A stretch of 64,000 nucleotides of DNA from an uncultured Pseudomonadales bacterium (GCA_958295875.1 OY282379.1:1860001-1924000), one strand, 5' to 3'. Positions 1-8,684 are shown, numbered from the stretch's first letter. The notes: generated by a model not told the origin, from the sequence alone. Translations and numbers: made by a program.

Positions 1-2
1 TG

Positions 3-122
3 GCCGAAGGCGACCTCCACGGCCAGCCGCTGTATCGCGTGCGCGCCGGCCCGCTTGCATCCGAAGCTGCCCTGCGCGGTTTGCGCGAAGCCGTCGAGGC
101 CGCCGGATACGGCGCGAATTGA
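3..122 (+). CDS. SPOR-domain protein, C-terminal fragment
   Basis: Only the last 39 codons are inside the window. The reading frame runs from the left edge to a TGA at 120-122. The visible pattern, LYRVRAGP followed by an alternating Ala/Leu/Arg helix and AAGYGAN, is that of the second half of a SPOR domain, which binds denuded peptidoglycan glycan strands at the division septum. Many SPOR proteins (RlpA, DedD, DamX, amidases) end with this domain, so the rest of the protein cannot be named. It converges on the Tad pilus genes. Confidence 0.6.
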   Translation, partial: AEGDLHGQPLYRVRAGPLASEAALRGLREAVEAAGYGAN

Positions 123-160
123 GTGCCGCGTCGCCCGGAGCGAGTGCCGCGGCGCGGCGG

Positions 161-1270
161 CTAGGCCGTCGCTTCCTCCTCTGCTGCGATGCTCAGGCCC
201 AACAGTGGCTGCAGGAAGGTAGTCAGCATTTCGCGCTCGCGCCGGTTCAACGCCCGCTGCGGCTCGCCAAGCGCCATGGAACGGGCCATGTTCTTGATGT
301 AGGGAATCTCAAAATCCTGCGAACGCCCGCCGAAGGCGTTGCGCAATTGATCTTCGCCAAAGAGCTTCGGCAACGGGCGCGTGTGATTCATCACCAGCGT
401 CGAGGGTGCCCCCTCCAATATCCGCAGCCAGCGCACAGCGATTGAGATGCCCGCCGGCGTCGGCTCGAACACAACGAGGTGATTCGACGCGATGTGTCGC
501 AGCATCCCAACGTGCGCCGGTTGCACCCCGCAAACGAGAATCATGTGTGCTTGGGCGGAGAGCGCGTCCACCAAGCCGCCAATGCCGGCTTGGTCAAAGT
601 CGTCTTGGCCGGCTTGGTCGATGGGGTGCGCCACCAAGCCAACGCGCGGGGAAACCTCCGCCTGCAGCCGTTCCAGCGCCGCGGCATCGTCGCTCAAGGA
701 TTGCAGCGCTTGGGCGAGGCCACGCCGCGGCTCGGTGTCCAGCGCCAGCGCCAGCGAGCCGAAGTTGGGGTCCAAATCCAAGCAACTCACGTAGCGCCCG
801 GCGTCCGCCGCCAGATGCGCCAACAGCGCCGTGATGGTGTTCACGCCCATGCCCTTGCCGAGCACCGGAATGACGCGGCTCGCCTGCACTTCGGGCCGCA
901 CGCCCTCGCCGTTCACCGTGGCGACCTCGTTGATCGCCTGCTGCAGGTTGTTGGCGTCCAGCGGCTTTGGCAGGTAGAGGAAAACGCCGCTGCGATACAG
1001 TTCGTTGGCCAGCGTCACGTTGTTCTCAGAGCCGGTGACGAGGATGACGCTCTCTGGCCGGCACACCTGCATGAGCGCCGGCACATAGACAATGGGGTTC
1101 TGCTCGCCATCCAAGTCGACGAGCAAGATGTCTGGCGACCGGCTGGTGCGGAACTCCCATGCGGCGTTGCGCACAGTGCCGCGCTGCACTTTCGCATCGC
1201 CGTCCAACTCGGAAACGATGCGCCGGCTGGCGGCATCCTTCAGGAAAGCCGCTAACGCCCCTTCGGCCAT
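161..1270 (-). CDS. cpaE: Tad/Flp pilus localisation ATPase-like protein CpaE/TadZ
   Basis: A 369-residue protein with the two-part layout of CpaE/TadZ. The N-terminal 110 or so residues resemble a response-regulator receiver (DILLVDLD, VILVTGSE and the LPKPLD end). A ParA/MinD-like P-loop domain follows. The Walker A segment reads VLGKGMGVNTIT, so the usual lysine of the KGGxGKT motif is Asn. Atypical Walker motifs are known in TadZ proteins, which localise the pilus machinery to a pole. It is the last gene of a minus-strand run flp-cpaA-cpaB-cpaC-lipoprotein-cpaE. The ATG at 1270 lacks a strong Shine-Dalgarno sequence. The motor ATPase TadA, often next in such loci, is absent; a convergent SPOR gene lies there instead. 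Confidence 0.82.
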   Translation of the reverse strand: MAEGALAAFLKDAASRRIVSELDGDAKVQRGTVRNAAWEFRTSRSPDILLVDLDGEQNPIVYVPALMQVCRPESVILVTGSENNVTLANELYRSGVFLYLPKPLDANNLQQAINEVATVNGEGVRPEVQASRVIPVLGKGMGVNTITALLAHLAADAGRYVSCLDLDPNFGSLALALDTEPRRGLAQALQSLSDDAAALERLQAEVSPRVGLVAHPIDQAGQDDFDQAGIGGLVDALSAQAHMILVCGVQPAHVGMLRHIASNHLVVFEPTPAGISIAVRWLRILEGAPSTLVMNHTRPLPKLFGEDQLRNAFGGRSQDFEIPYIKNMARSMALGEPQRALNRREREMLTTFLQPLLGLSIAAEEEATA

Positions 1271-1328
1271 GATGGGCTCAAGTGATCCAGGTTAAGGGTT
1301 CCGCGCACGCTTCCGCCCTCGCAAGCGC

Positions 1329-1550
1329 CTATTCCTCGCTCTCTTCCGCGTCGCCACGCCACGCGCCCACGGCGCGGACGGACGGCTCTGTGCGCCGCGG
1401 CCCTTCGGACTGGCTGGCCGAGGCGCGCATGGCCTCGCGGGTGAGCGCCACTTGGGCGCCGTCGGACGGGCTCGCCGGCGGCGCCTGGCAAGCGGCAAGG
1501 AGCGGTGCCCCGGCCGCCAACATCGCCAACGCAAGCCGCCGCATCGCCAT
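1329..1550 (-). CDS. small lipoprotein in the Tad locus
   Basis: A 73-residue protein with a clear lipoprotein signal: a basic start (MAMRRLALAM), a hydrophobic stretch and the lipobox LLAAC. About 50 Ala/Ser/Glu-rich residues without a recognisable domain follow. It sits between cpaC and cpaE, the place where the pilotin-like lipoprotein CpaD/RcpB lies in many Tad loci, but it is far shorter than CpaD (around 200 residues). A secretin-pilotin role is inference from position. Starts at 1577 and 1544 are also possible; the ATGs at 1550 and 1544 give normal signal lengths, and no start has a convincing ribosome site. The mature part is compositionally biased, so coding status rests mainly on the signal peptide. 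Confidence 0.55.
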   Translation of the reverse strand: MAMRRLALAMLAAGAPLLAACQAPPASPSDGAQVALTREAMRASASQSEGPRRTEPSVRAVGAWRGDAEESEE

Positions 1551-1594
1551 TCGTCCGCACACTTTGAGAACGCGCATGGATGCTAACACGCCGG

Positions 1595-3022
1595 CTAGTA
1601 GTAGAACTCGTTGCCGAGCTGACGCGCCGAATCCGCCCGCGTTTCCGCCCCGGCAGAGGCGAAGCTCGGCGACCCGAGGGCCGCCACGATGTAGGGCGTG
1701 ACGATGATGATGAGTTCCACGGAGCGATCGGTGGTGCGGGTGTTGCGGAACAGCGCACCCCACACCGGGATGTCGCTCAACAGCGGAACGCCGCTCCGGG
1801 TGCTGGTGGTGCTGCGTCGATACAGCCCCGCGATGGCGATGGACTCGCCGTCGCCGACTTCAACGGTGGTGGACGCGGAGCGTTGATTGATGTTCGGCAC
1901 CTGCGTGCCGGCGATCACCGCCCCGCCGGTGGTGACTTCACGGATGCGCGGCTCCACGGTGAGCGAGATTTGTCCGTCGTCCAGCACGAGGGGCGTGAAC
2001 TTCAGGTTCACCCCCGTCTCGATGTACTCCGTCGCCAGCAGCCCGCGCTCCGTGGCCGTCGGCACCGGGATCTCGAGGCCGGAAGCGAACTCGGCCGGTT
2101 GCCCGCTCACTGCGGTGAGGTTGGGCCGCGCGTGGACCGTGGCGAGGCCGTTTTGGGCGAGCGCCTCCAAGAAGGCGGTGGCGCGATACCTTGAGTCTGG
2201 CCCGAAGGTGGTGTGGCGCGTCAGCACGATGCCGCCGTCGCCGCCCAAGGTGGGCACCACAACGCCAAGCTCGTCCGTATTGATGGTGGACCTCGGCACC
2301 ACCTGACCATCTGGCAACAACGTTTGGAATTGCAGCGTCTGATCCCAAATCGGCTCCACCCGCGCGCCACCGGTGGCGACCCGAATGCCCCTCACCAGCG
2401 TGCGCAGCGGGTCCGAAAACGGGTTGATGTCCAGCGACCAATCGATGCCCAGTTCCTGCGTGATGTTGCGCGACACCTCGGAGATGACCACCTCCAGATT
2501 CACCTGCGCGGGGCCCTCGAGTGAGATGGCATCCACCACCGTTGCGTCGCCGGACACTGCCCGAATGCCGCGCAACAGCCGCTCGGCTTGGGCGGGGCTC
2601 TTGGCCTCGCCGGTGACGAACAGGGCGTCGCCAATGGCCTCCACTTCAATGTCGCCGGCGTCGCCGCCAAGGCTGCTGGCCACCGCATCGGCGTAGGCCG
2701 GCTGCGCCTGCACGCGCACAGACCAGGCGCCAAGCAAGCCGCCATCCAAACCATGCACTTGCAGGCTGGTGATGCCGACCCCCACGCCGAGCACGAACAG
2801 CTTGCGCTGATCGAGCAGTTCGACGTTGGCGGTGGCTGGGTTGGTGACCAGCGCGGTGCCGATGTCTGCGTTGAAGACCAGCGTTTGGGATTCGCCCGGC
2901 GCCACCTCGATGACGCGCTCGGCGGGTGTCGATGCGAACGCCGCCGCGGTGCCAACAGCCACCGCCAAGGCGCAGCCGCCGCGGCGCACCCGCGCGATGA
3001 GCTGAGCAATCACAGGCGCCAT
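1595..3022 (-). CDS. cpaC: Tad/Flp pilus secretin CpaC/RcpA
   Basis: A 475-residue outer-membrane secretin subunit of a Tad pilus. After a signal-like N-terminus (to about residue 31) comes the CpaC-type N-domain (GESQTLVFNADIGTALVTNP and KLFVLGVGVGITSLQV). A BON-like segment with GDALFVTGEAKSPAQAERL follows, then the secretin beta region from about residue 190 (VNLEVVISEVSR, ATVHARPNLTAVSGQPAEF, VPLLSDIPVWGALFR). The conserved VPLLGDIPxxGxLF signature near the C-terminus is preserved with Ser for Gly. It forms the channel through which the Flp pilus crosses the outer membrane. The gap to cpaB upstream is 21 bases, consistent with one operon. Length and domain order are normal for the family. 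Confidence 0.9.
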   Translation of the reverse strand: MAPVIAQLIARVRRGGCALAVAVGTAAAFASTPAERVIEVAPGESQTLVFNADIGTALVTNPATANVELLDQRKLFVLGVGVGITSLQVHGLDGGLLGAWSVRVQAQPAYADAVASSLGGDAGDIEVEAIGDALFVTGEAKSPAQAERLLRGIRAVSGDATVVDAISLEGPAQVNLEVVISEVSRNITQELGIDWSLDINPFSDPLRTLVRGIRVATGGARVEPIWDQTLQFQTLLPDGQVVPRSTINTDELGVVVPTLGGDGGIVLTRHTTFGPDSRYRATAFLEALAQNGLATVHARPNLTAVSGQPAEFASGLEIPVPTATERGLLATEYIETGVNLKFTPLVLDDGQISLTVEPRIREVTTGGAVIAGTQVPNINQRSASTTVEVGDGESIAIAGLYRRSTTSTRSGVPLLSDIPVWGALFRNTRTTDRSVELIIIVTPYIVAALGSPSFASAGAETRADSARQLGNEFYY

Positions 3023-3043
3023 TCCCCGCAGCGGCCGCCGGCG

Positions 3044-4084
3044 TTAGCCGGCGCCTCCGTCGGCGAGCACCTGCTCGGCGCCGCCGCCACCGCTGGCGCC
3101 GCGGATGATGCGGACAATCGGAATGTGTACCGGCGCCGCGGCTTCCTCCATCTCCATAACAGGCACCCGCAGGACGTCGTCGATGCCGACCAGCCCGTCC
3201 GGGCCGCGGCCCTCGTCGTACTCGTCAATCGCCGCCACCAACTCCCTCACCGGACGCATCGCCAATGTCAGCCGACCAGCGCTGGAAGCCAAGGCGATGC
3301 GCTCCGCATCCACCGGGTACACCTCCAGTGTGTAGGTGTCGCCTTCGTCTCGAAGGGGCTCTTCGGTGGCCACGGAGAGCAGCGAACCGTCCTCGTAGCG
3401 GTTGAGCTGCAGCGTTCGCGAGCCCACGGCCAACACGCGCACATCGCTCACAATCACCTGCGCCGATGGCCCAAACCCGCCAACGGCGCCATCAGTGCCG
3501 GTATAGACGAGAATCACGTCCACATGGTCGCCGGGGTAGATGATGTTCGCGCTGGTGGTGGCGCGGTCAATCGACACGGTGACAGCGCGCCGGTCCGGGT
3601 TCATCACCGCGGTGATGAACCCCGGCGCGCCGGGGCGGATGACGCGGTCCCAGCCGATGTAGTCTCCTGTCAAGATCGGTCGGCTGACGACGGAACCGAG
3701 CACGGCGTCGCGGGACACGGCGCCCTGCACCACCGCCACATCCAACACCAACGCCTCGCGCCACTCGCGCCACTCCACCAGTTCCGGCCGCAGCAAGACG
3801 CCCGTTTGGAGGTCGACCTTCGCCACCAGCACCGTGGGATAGGAGGGCTCAGGCTCTTCAGAGGGCGGCGGCTCGGGTTCCGGAACGGGTTCGGGCGCCA
3901 CCACTACCTCTACCTCTGGCGCCGGTGCCGGCGGCGGCTCGGGCGACTCCGAGAAGACGGCGCGAACGCCGAACCAAGACACCACCGCCACCGTCACGGC
4001 GGCGAGGCCGGCAAGGATGTTGCGACCGCTGAAGGCATCGGGCAAACCGCCGAAGCGGTCTGTGAAGTCAGACATCGGAGGCAT
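3044..4084 (-). CDS. cpaB: Flp pilus assembly protein CpaB/RcpC
   Basis: A 346-residue protein with one membrane segment near residues 25-45 (NILAGLAAVTVAVVSWFGV). A Glu/Pro-rich periplasmic linker (about residues 55-90) and a SAF-type beta-clip domain follow, the latter from ARVDLQTG-like VAKVDLQTGVLLRPELVEW onward, with YPGDHVDVILVYTG. That order defines CpaB/RcpC, a periplasmic factor working with the Tad secretin. The ATG at 4084 lies three bases after the cpaA stop (TGA at 4088-4090), so the two are tightly linked. A second ATG nine bases inside (MSDFTD) is possible. The Pro/Glu linker may span peptidoglycan, an inference from composition only. Confidence 0.88.
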   Translation of the reverse strand: MPPMSDFTDRFGGLPDAFSGRNILAGLAAVTVAVVSWFGVRAVFSESPEPPPAPAPEVEVVVAPEPVPEPEPPPSEEPEPSYPTVLVAKVDLQTGVLLRPELVEWREWREALVLDVAVVQGAVSRDAVLGSVVSRPILTGDYIGWDRVIRPGAPGFITAVMNPDRRAVTVSIDRATTSANIIYPGDHVDVILVYTGTDGAVGGFGPSAQVIVSDVRVLAVGSRTLQLNRYEDGSLLSVATEEPLRDEGDTYTLEVYPVDAERIALASSAGRLTLAMRPVRELVAAIDEYDEGRGPDGLVGIDDVLRVPVMEMEEAAAPVHIPIVRIIRGASGGGGAEQVLADGGAG

Positions 4085-4087
4085 CGT

Positions 4088-4579
4088 TCAACCCAGTGCG
4101 CGGGCTGCCAGCAATGTGGCGGCCGGCGGCGCGATGGCGGCTGCCAACGGCAGGCCGCGACGTCGGTATTCGCCGTCGCCGCGCAGCATCGCCGGCAACG
4201 CCAACAACAAGCCCAAGGCGCCGGTCGCAAGCAGGGCCAGCCCGATGTCGGCGGGGCCCAGCCACATGGCCAGCACCGCCAAGAGCTTGCCATCGCCACC
4301 GCCAAGCCAGCCCAGCGCATGCAGGATGAAGCCAAACAGCAACGCCGCCGCTCCGCAGAGCAGGCCGGCGGTTGGGGCGGCACCGAGCGCTGCGGGGGCC
4401 CAAACGGCCGCCACACCCCACAGGAGCGCCAAGCCAATGACGATCCAGTGGGGCACTTCCCGCCGCTTCACGTCGGTCCAAACGGCAACCAACGCCAGCG
4501 CCGCGCTCAATCCAAGCACCGCGGGGCCAAGCCAAGCCATGGCAGGCAGCCGGCGGAGAGTCACCCCCCGCGCCGGCAT
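4088..4579 (-). CDS. cpaA: Tad-type prepilin peptidase CpaA (A24 family)
   Basis: A 163-residue polytopic membrane protein with both catalytic aspartate signatures of A24 prepilin peptidases. The first is in TDVKRREVPHWI after the first helix. The second is in LGGGDGKLLAVLAMWLGP, the GxGD motif. It cleaves the leader of the Flp pilin encoded just upstream. Five to six hydrophobic helices fill the rest, and there is no N-terminal methylase-type cysteine domain, as expected for the short Tad form. Twelve bases separate it from the pilin stop. The start at 4579 has no clear ribosome site; an ATG at 4540 would remove 13 residues before the first helix. Confidence 0.88.
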   Translation of the reverse strand: MPARGVTLRRLPAMAWLGPAVLGLSAALALVAVWTDVKRREVPHWIVIGLALLWGVAAVWAPAALGAAPTAGLLCGAAALLFGFILHALGWLGGGDGKLLAVLAMWLGPADIGLALLATGALGLLLALPAMLRGDGEYRRRGLPLAAAIAPPAATLLAARALG

Positions 4580-4591
4580 GGCGCCTAGGTA

Positions 4592-4822
4592 CTAGGAGCT
4601 TGCAGCACTGGAGACTTCGCCCGCGGCGGCCGTCATGCGGTCGGACAGGTCGTCGAACATGCCTTCAAACGCATCTCCGAGCGTCGCAGCGCCAATGCCA
4701 ACGATGGCGATGATCGCCACCACAATCAGCGCATACTCGACGGAAGACACGCCACGCAGGTCTGCCAGAAACCGCGCCACCGCGGCACACAAGCGCAGCC
4801 AAAGCCGGTTGAGTATCATCAT
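4592..4822 (-). CDS. flp: Flp/Fap-type major pilin
   Basis: A small pilin precursor of 76 residues. A basic leader (MMILNRLWLRLCAAVARFLA) is followed by the Flp signature GVSSVEYALIVVAIIAIVGIG. The prepilin peptidase site lies before the Glu-Tyr pair, and the hydrophobic stretch packs in the pilus core. The tail is Ser/Ala-rich. An open frame extends to 4858, but GGAGG at 4827-4831 lies four bases before the ATG at 4822 and seven before a second ATG at 4819, so one of these two starts is used. It is the first gene of the minus-strand Tad operon and has its own promoter at 4861-4889. Confidence 0.9.
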   Translation of the reverse strand: MMILNRLWLRLCAAVARFLADLRGVSSVEYALIVVAIIAIVGIGAATLGDAFEGMFDDLSDRMTAAAGEVSSAASS

Positions 4823-4860
4823 CTTGCCTCCAAAACAGAGGTTACACGCATGGAACACGT

Positions 4861-4889
4861 CTTATACACGCGCCATCCCTTGCTGTAAA
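4861..4889 (-). promoter_or_regulatory. sigma-70-type promoter of the flp-cpaABCE operon
   Basis: On the minus strand a -35 TTTACA (4889-4884) is separated by exactly 17 bases from a -10 TATAAG (4866-4861). Each hexamer has five of six consensus bases. The predicted transcript starts about 30 bases before the pilin ATG at 4822. It stands out against the GC-rich background and is the best promoter match I found in the window. Confidence 0.68.
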
Positions 4890-5025
4890 CGCTTGCATGG
4901 GACGGGAGCGGTAGTCGAACGGCAGCGACCTCAAGGGACATGATGGCAAGGCGTGCTACCGATGCGGGTAGTTTCTGTGCAAGCCCCACCGCCGGTGCCC
5001 AAGACGCTCGCAGATTGGCGCGGCC

Positions 5026-6678
5026 ATGCTGGCGACCGTGGCCGCCGGCGAGGTCGTTGCCAAACGTGGGCTGCGGCGCTGGTTGCCCAATGCGGCCGGG
5101 GCGGCGCTGATGCTGGCCGAGCTGCGCGTCCGGCCGGCCTTCGCGGCGCTGCCGGCCGCGGTGCTCCTCACCTTCGCGTTCCGCTCCTTCGCACACGGGG
5201 TGGGGGCGGACGAACTCAGCCTGTTGGTGATGGCGCAGGCCATCCGCGATGGCACGCTCCCCTACGAAACCTATTGGGATGTGCGGCCGCCGCTGGCGTA
5301 CCTGTGGTCGCTGCCTTCCACCTTTGCCGCGGATGCCACCCGCGCCGTCGCCACGTTGCGGATGGCCGCGTGGCTCGCGCAAGTTCTGGCGGTGTGGACG
5401 TTCTTCTGCCTGTTCCAGCGCACGTTGGGCACGGCTGCGACGGCCTTGGGCGCGCTGGCGCTCACCGTCTCGGCCAACTGGACGGCATTGCACGCCATGG
5501 CCATGCCGAACCACTTTTCGATGGCATTGTCCGTGCTCGCCTTCGCCTGCGCCATCGCCGGGCGCCGCGGCCGCGGCGCTGCCCACTACGCTGGCGCCCT
5601 CATCGCCGGTGCGCTGCCTTGGGTGATGGTCCACGCGGCGCCGATGTCTGTTGCGTTGGCCGTGCTGGCGATGCTGCCGGGCAGTGCTGGCCCTGTTCTG
5701 CGGCGGCACTTGCTTTGGGCCGCCACAGCCGCGCTGCCCACCCTTGCCGTCGTCAGCACGTTCCTGTTGGGGGGGCATTTCGACGTGCTCGCGCGCACCG
5801 CATTTGGCGCCCCGCTTGGCGTCTTCGAGCTGCGCGGCGCCGGCGGCCAGCGCGCCTTTGCTGTCGGGGACGTCTGGCACATCTTCGCCGCCGCGCCCTG
5901 GCTCGCGTTGCCGGCGCTGGCCGCCCTCTTCGGTTTGGTTTGTCTGCCCGCCACGCTGCGTCGGGCGCCGCCGCAATCCGCGTTGCGCCACGCGGCGTTC
6001 CTCGTGGCGCCGTTGGCGCTTGGCTTCGCCGCGATGGCCTACGCCAAGCCGCCGGCGCCGCCGGAGTATTGGATAGACATGGCGCCGGTGATGGCGCTTT
6101 TGGTCGCGGTGGCGGCGGCGCGGGCGGGCGCATGGCGTGGCTGGGCCGAGCTCAAGCGCCCGGCCCTCGCGGCCGCGCTGCGGGCCGCCGTCGCGGCGAG
6201 CCTCGCCGCCGCGCTCGCGCTGCCAGCAGACCCTTGGCGGAAGCCGCCGCAGCGCCTGCCCAACGCCTACTGCCGCCACGCTGTGGCATACTGGCTCAGC
6301 CAATTGGGCCCCGGCGAGACGGTTCTCGACGTCACTGGTTTATGCGGCTTCCACTTGCTCGATGCCAGCGCGAGATTGCATCCGCCGTTCACGTTTCCGC
6401 CATTGTGGCTGCGCCAGCTCAACCAACCTTGGGTCGGCGCGGCTTTGGACGGCGACGGCGCCGAGACCGCCGCGGCGCGGCGCCTGCGCACCGCTCTTGC
6501 ACCCACTTCCACTGTCACGCTCATCCTCGCCGACAGTGAACTGCTGAACGCCGTGCGCGAGCGGGGGTGGGGAAGGGACTTGCACCGGCACTGGCGGATG
6601 GTCTGGTTCCGCCGCGTGGCCGGCATCGAAACCGGCGGGCGTCTCGCTAGGTTGGCGATCCTCAAGCGCCGCCCGTGA
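5026..6678 (+). CDS. membrane glycosyltransferase, PMT/ArnT-like
   Basis: A 550-residue polytopic protein. Near the N-terminus it has the signature of lipid-linked-sugar glycosyltransferases of the GT-C fold: GADELSLLVMAQAIRDG, then LPYETYWDVRPPLAYLW. The acidic pair in the first periplasmic loop (ADE) is the catalytic region in PMT and ArnT relatives. About ten hydrophobic helices follow up to residue 400, then a soluble C-terminal domain of roughly 150 residues. It probably moves a sugar from a polyprenyl-phosphate donor to an envelope acceptor; donor and acceptor cannot be read from sequence. Its TGA overlaps the GTG start of the OpgB-like gene (GTGA), so the two are co-translated. It is divergent from the Tad operon; 5026 is the first in-frame ATG and has no strong ribosome site. 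Confidence 0.7.
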   Translation: MLATVAAGEVVAKRGLRRWLPNAAGAALMLAELRVRPAFAALPAAVLLTFAFRSFAHGVGADELSLLVMAQAIRDGTLPYETYWDVRPPLAYLWSLPSTFAADATRAVATLRMAAWLAQVLAVWTFFCLFQRTLGTAATALGALALTVSANWTALHAMAMPNHFSMALSVLAFACAIAGRRGRGAAHYAGALIAGALPWVMVHAAPMSVALAVLAMLPGSAGPVLRRHLLWAATAALPTLAVVSTFLLGGHFDVLARTAFGAPLGVFELRGAGGQRAFAVGDVWHIFAAAPWLALPALAALFGLVCLPATLRRAPPQSALRHAAFLVAPLALGFAAMAYAKPPAPPEYWIDMAPVMALLVAVAAARAGAWRGWAELKRPALAAALRAAVAASLAAALALPADPWRKPPQRLPNAYCRHAVAYWLSQLGPGETVLDVTGLCGFHLLDASARLHPPFTFPPLWLRQLNQPWVGAALDGDGAETAAARRLRTALAPTSTVTLILADSELLNAVRERGWGRDLHRHWRMVWFRRVAGIETGGRLARLAILKRRP

Positions 6679-8684
6679 ATCCCGAAACGGCAGCCGTGGG
6701 CGCGCCGAGCCACGGCACTCGCCGGCGGCGGCCACGCCTGCTGGCCACCGTTGTCTTCTACTCGCTTTACCTCGGGCCGGCGGTGAGCGTTGCATCGTTG
6801 AATGTGGGGTATGCGTATTGGCTCGCCTCCAGCGCCGCCTTGGCCACCGCGGTGAGGTGGTTGTGGGCGGGGAGCGTCGTCAACCGGTGCGCCGCTCTCG
6901 CCCTCAACGCCACCGCTTCGTTTGCCAACGTGCTGTTGATGATCTCGTTGCACGTGCAGGGCGCGGGCTTCAACCCGCAGTTCTTCTTCCACGTCAGCTG
7001 GGAAACCCTGCTTATCGCGAAGGACGTGTTTGCGCCCATGTTCTTCGGCTGCTGGGCCTATTGGCTGCTGGTGAGCGCTTGGCCCGGCCTGTTGCCGCGG
7101 CCGGCCGACCAACCGCCGCGCCGCGGCCGCCACATCGCCGTGGCGCTCGCGCTGGGGCTGGCACTGAACGCGCCCTTGCTGTCGTTTGGCTGGCATTTGG
7201 CCAAGGAAAGCATCGACGTGAGACGCGCGTTGCTCGTCCCCAAACCGTCGCCTCATCTTGCGCTTGGGACGCAATCCGCACGCAAGGCGCCAGACTTGAT
7301 TCTGATTTTCGCGGAAGCGTTGGAGGCCACGCTCAGCGAGCGGTGGGCGTTTGGCGCGGACATGACCCCGCGGCTCAGCGCCTTGGCCGATGAGGGGATG
7401 CAATTCACCAACATGCACGAAGTGTCCTACGCGAGTTGGACTGCGGCGGCGCTGGTGGCGGCCCAGTGCGGCGTCCCCCTGCGCCCAGATGCGCTCTTCG
7501 AACGGGCGCTCGGCCGCCTGAGTTTCGATGCGCTCATGCCGGGTGCCACCTGTCTGGGAGACGTGCTGTCGGCAAACGGCTATGCGACGGCGTTCATGGG
7601 CGGCGCATCCTTGGCCTTCTCCGGCAAGGGTACCTTTTTGGCGGAGCACGGCTTCGCTCGGCGGCACGGACGAGTCAGCTTGACGGCCCGGCTGCCAGAC
7701 CCCTCCTACGTTTCCGAGTGGGGGATATTCGACGATTCCCTGTTTGCCTTGGCGCTGGACGAACTCGCTGCCCTGGACGCCGACAGCGCGCCATTCGCCC
7801 TCGCCCTGCTCACCCTCGACACCCACTCGCCAGCCGGCTTTCCCTCGGCAAGCTGCGCGCGCCTTGGCACCGGCGGCGACGCCGGGCAACCAACCGATTC
7901 GGCACCGGCATTGAGCGAGGCCCAGCGCGCCATGTTGCGCACCGTTCAATGCAGCGATCGCCTGCTGGCGGACTTCATCCAACAGGCGCGGGCGCGCTAC
8001 CCGAACGCCCTCATCGCGATGTTTTCGGATCACGAGGTCCCGTTCAACAACGTGCTGGCGCGCCCGCTCGCGCAACGGCAGGCGGAACGGCGCCTGCGCT
8101 TCGTCGTCTGGGGGCCGGACATTGCGCCCGGTGAGGTTGTCCGGCCCGGCACCCATTTCGACGTGATGCCCACGCTCATGGACCTGCTCGGGTTTCCCGC
8201 TTGGGCAGAGCACAACCTCGGCGCCTCGCTCATGCGCTTCGACAGCCCTTGGTTCAGCCAGGAGAGCCCTTACGCGCTGCGCGTGACCCACCATCTAACC
8301 GGCGTCGGCTTGGCATCCAACCACGCGGTGACGTTTGACGCGGACGGCCCGCTGATCGAGTTCGATGGCACATCCATGCTCGCCACCAACCAAGGGTTGC
8401 GATTGACGGATGGGGCCTTCGCGTTGGCCCTCGATGGCCAAGGGAACGTCGCGGGCATGGCCCACTTTCCTAACCGCGCCGGCGGTGCGCCGGACGCCAC
8501 CCTCCGAGAGTGGGCGCAGGGCCGCGCCCTCGTCGGCATCTCCAACAATCAAGCGATCAATCGCTTGTTGGCCAGTGGCGCCCCGCCGGGGATGATGTTC
8601 TTCGCGGGGCGCTTGGACAGCGAAACCTTGGTGGCCGGGGAACTCGCGGCGCGGCACACGGTGGCCGTGCCCATGAAGCCCTGA
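6675..8684 (+). CDS. OpgB/MdoB-like phosphoglycerol transferase (sulfatase fold)
   Basis: A 669-residue inner-membrane protein: about five N-terminal helices (to residue 180), then an alkaline-phosphatase/sulfatase domain. Several segments line up with phosphoglycerol transferase I (OpgB): LILIFAEALEATLSER, DMTPRLSALADEGMQF, and SWTAAALVAAQCGVPLRP, where the Thr occupies the nucleophile position (OpgB has YTIAGMVASQCG). The C-terminal metal site residues appear in ALIAMFSDHEVPF. In Escherichia coli OpgB transfers phosphoglycerol from phosphatidylglycerol to osmoregulated periplasmic glucans. Here the acceptor is unknown and could be the product of the glycosyltransferase encoded just upstream, with which it shares a GTGA overlap. 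No opgGH-like glucan synthase genes are nearby. An LTA-synthase-like role is the main alternative. Confidence 0.74.
   Translation: MNPETAAVGAPSHGTRRRRPRLLATVVFYSLYLGPAVSVASLNVGYAYWLASSAALATAVRWLWAGSVVNRCAALALNATASFANVLLMISLHVQGAGFNPQFFFHVSWETLLIAKDVFAPMFFGCWAYWLLVSAWPGLLPRPADQPPRRGRHIAVALALGLALNAPLLSFGWHLAKESIDVRRALLVPKPSPHLALGTQSARKAPDLILIFAEALEATLSERWAFGADMTPRLSALADEGMQFTNMHEVSYASWTAAALVAAQCGVPLRPDALFERALGRLSFDALMPGATCLGDVLSANGYATAFMGGASLAFSGKGTFLAEHGFARRHGRVSLTARLPDPSYVSEWGIFDDSLFALALDELAALDADSAPFALALLTLDTHSPAGFPSASCARLGTGGDAGQPTDSAPALSEAQRAMLRTVQCSDRLLADFIQQARARYPNALIAMFSDHEVPFNNVLARPLAQRQAERRLRFVVWGPDIAPGEVVRPGTHFDVMPTLMDLLGFPAWAEHNLGASLMRFDSPWFSQESPYALRVTHHLTGVGLASNHAVTFDADGPLIEFDGTSMLATNQGLRLTDGAFALALDGQGNVAGMAHFPNRAGGAPDATLREWAQGRALVGISNNQAINRLLASGAPPGMMFFAGRLDSETLVAGELAARHTVAVPMKP

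Noticed and set aside
2588-4588. A 666-codon open frame on the plus strand over the Tad genes, and similar long frames such as 4819-6303 and 21241-23979 on the minus strand
   Set aside because: They lie opposite clearly identified genes, have no recognisable motif, and their His/Gln/Arg-rich translation is what antisense of GC-rich coding DNA gives.
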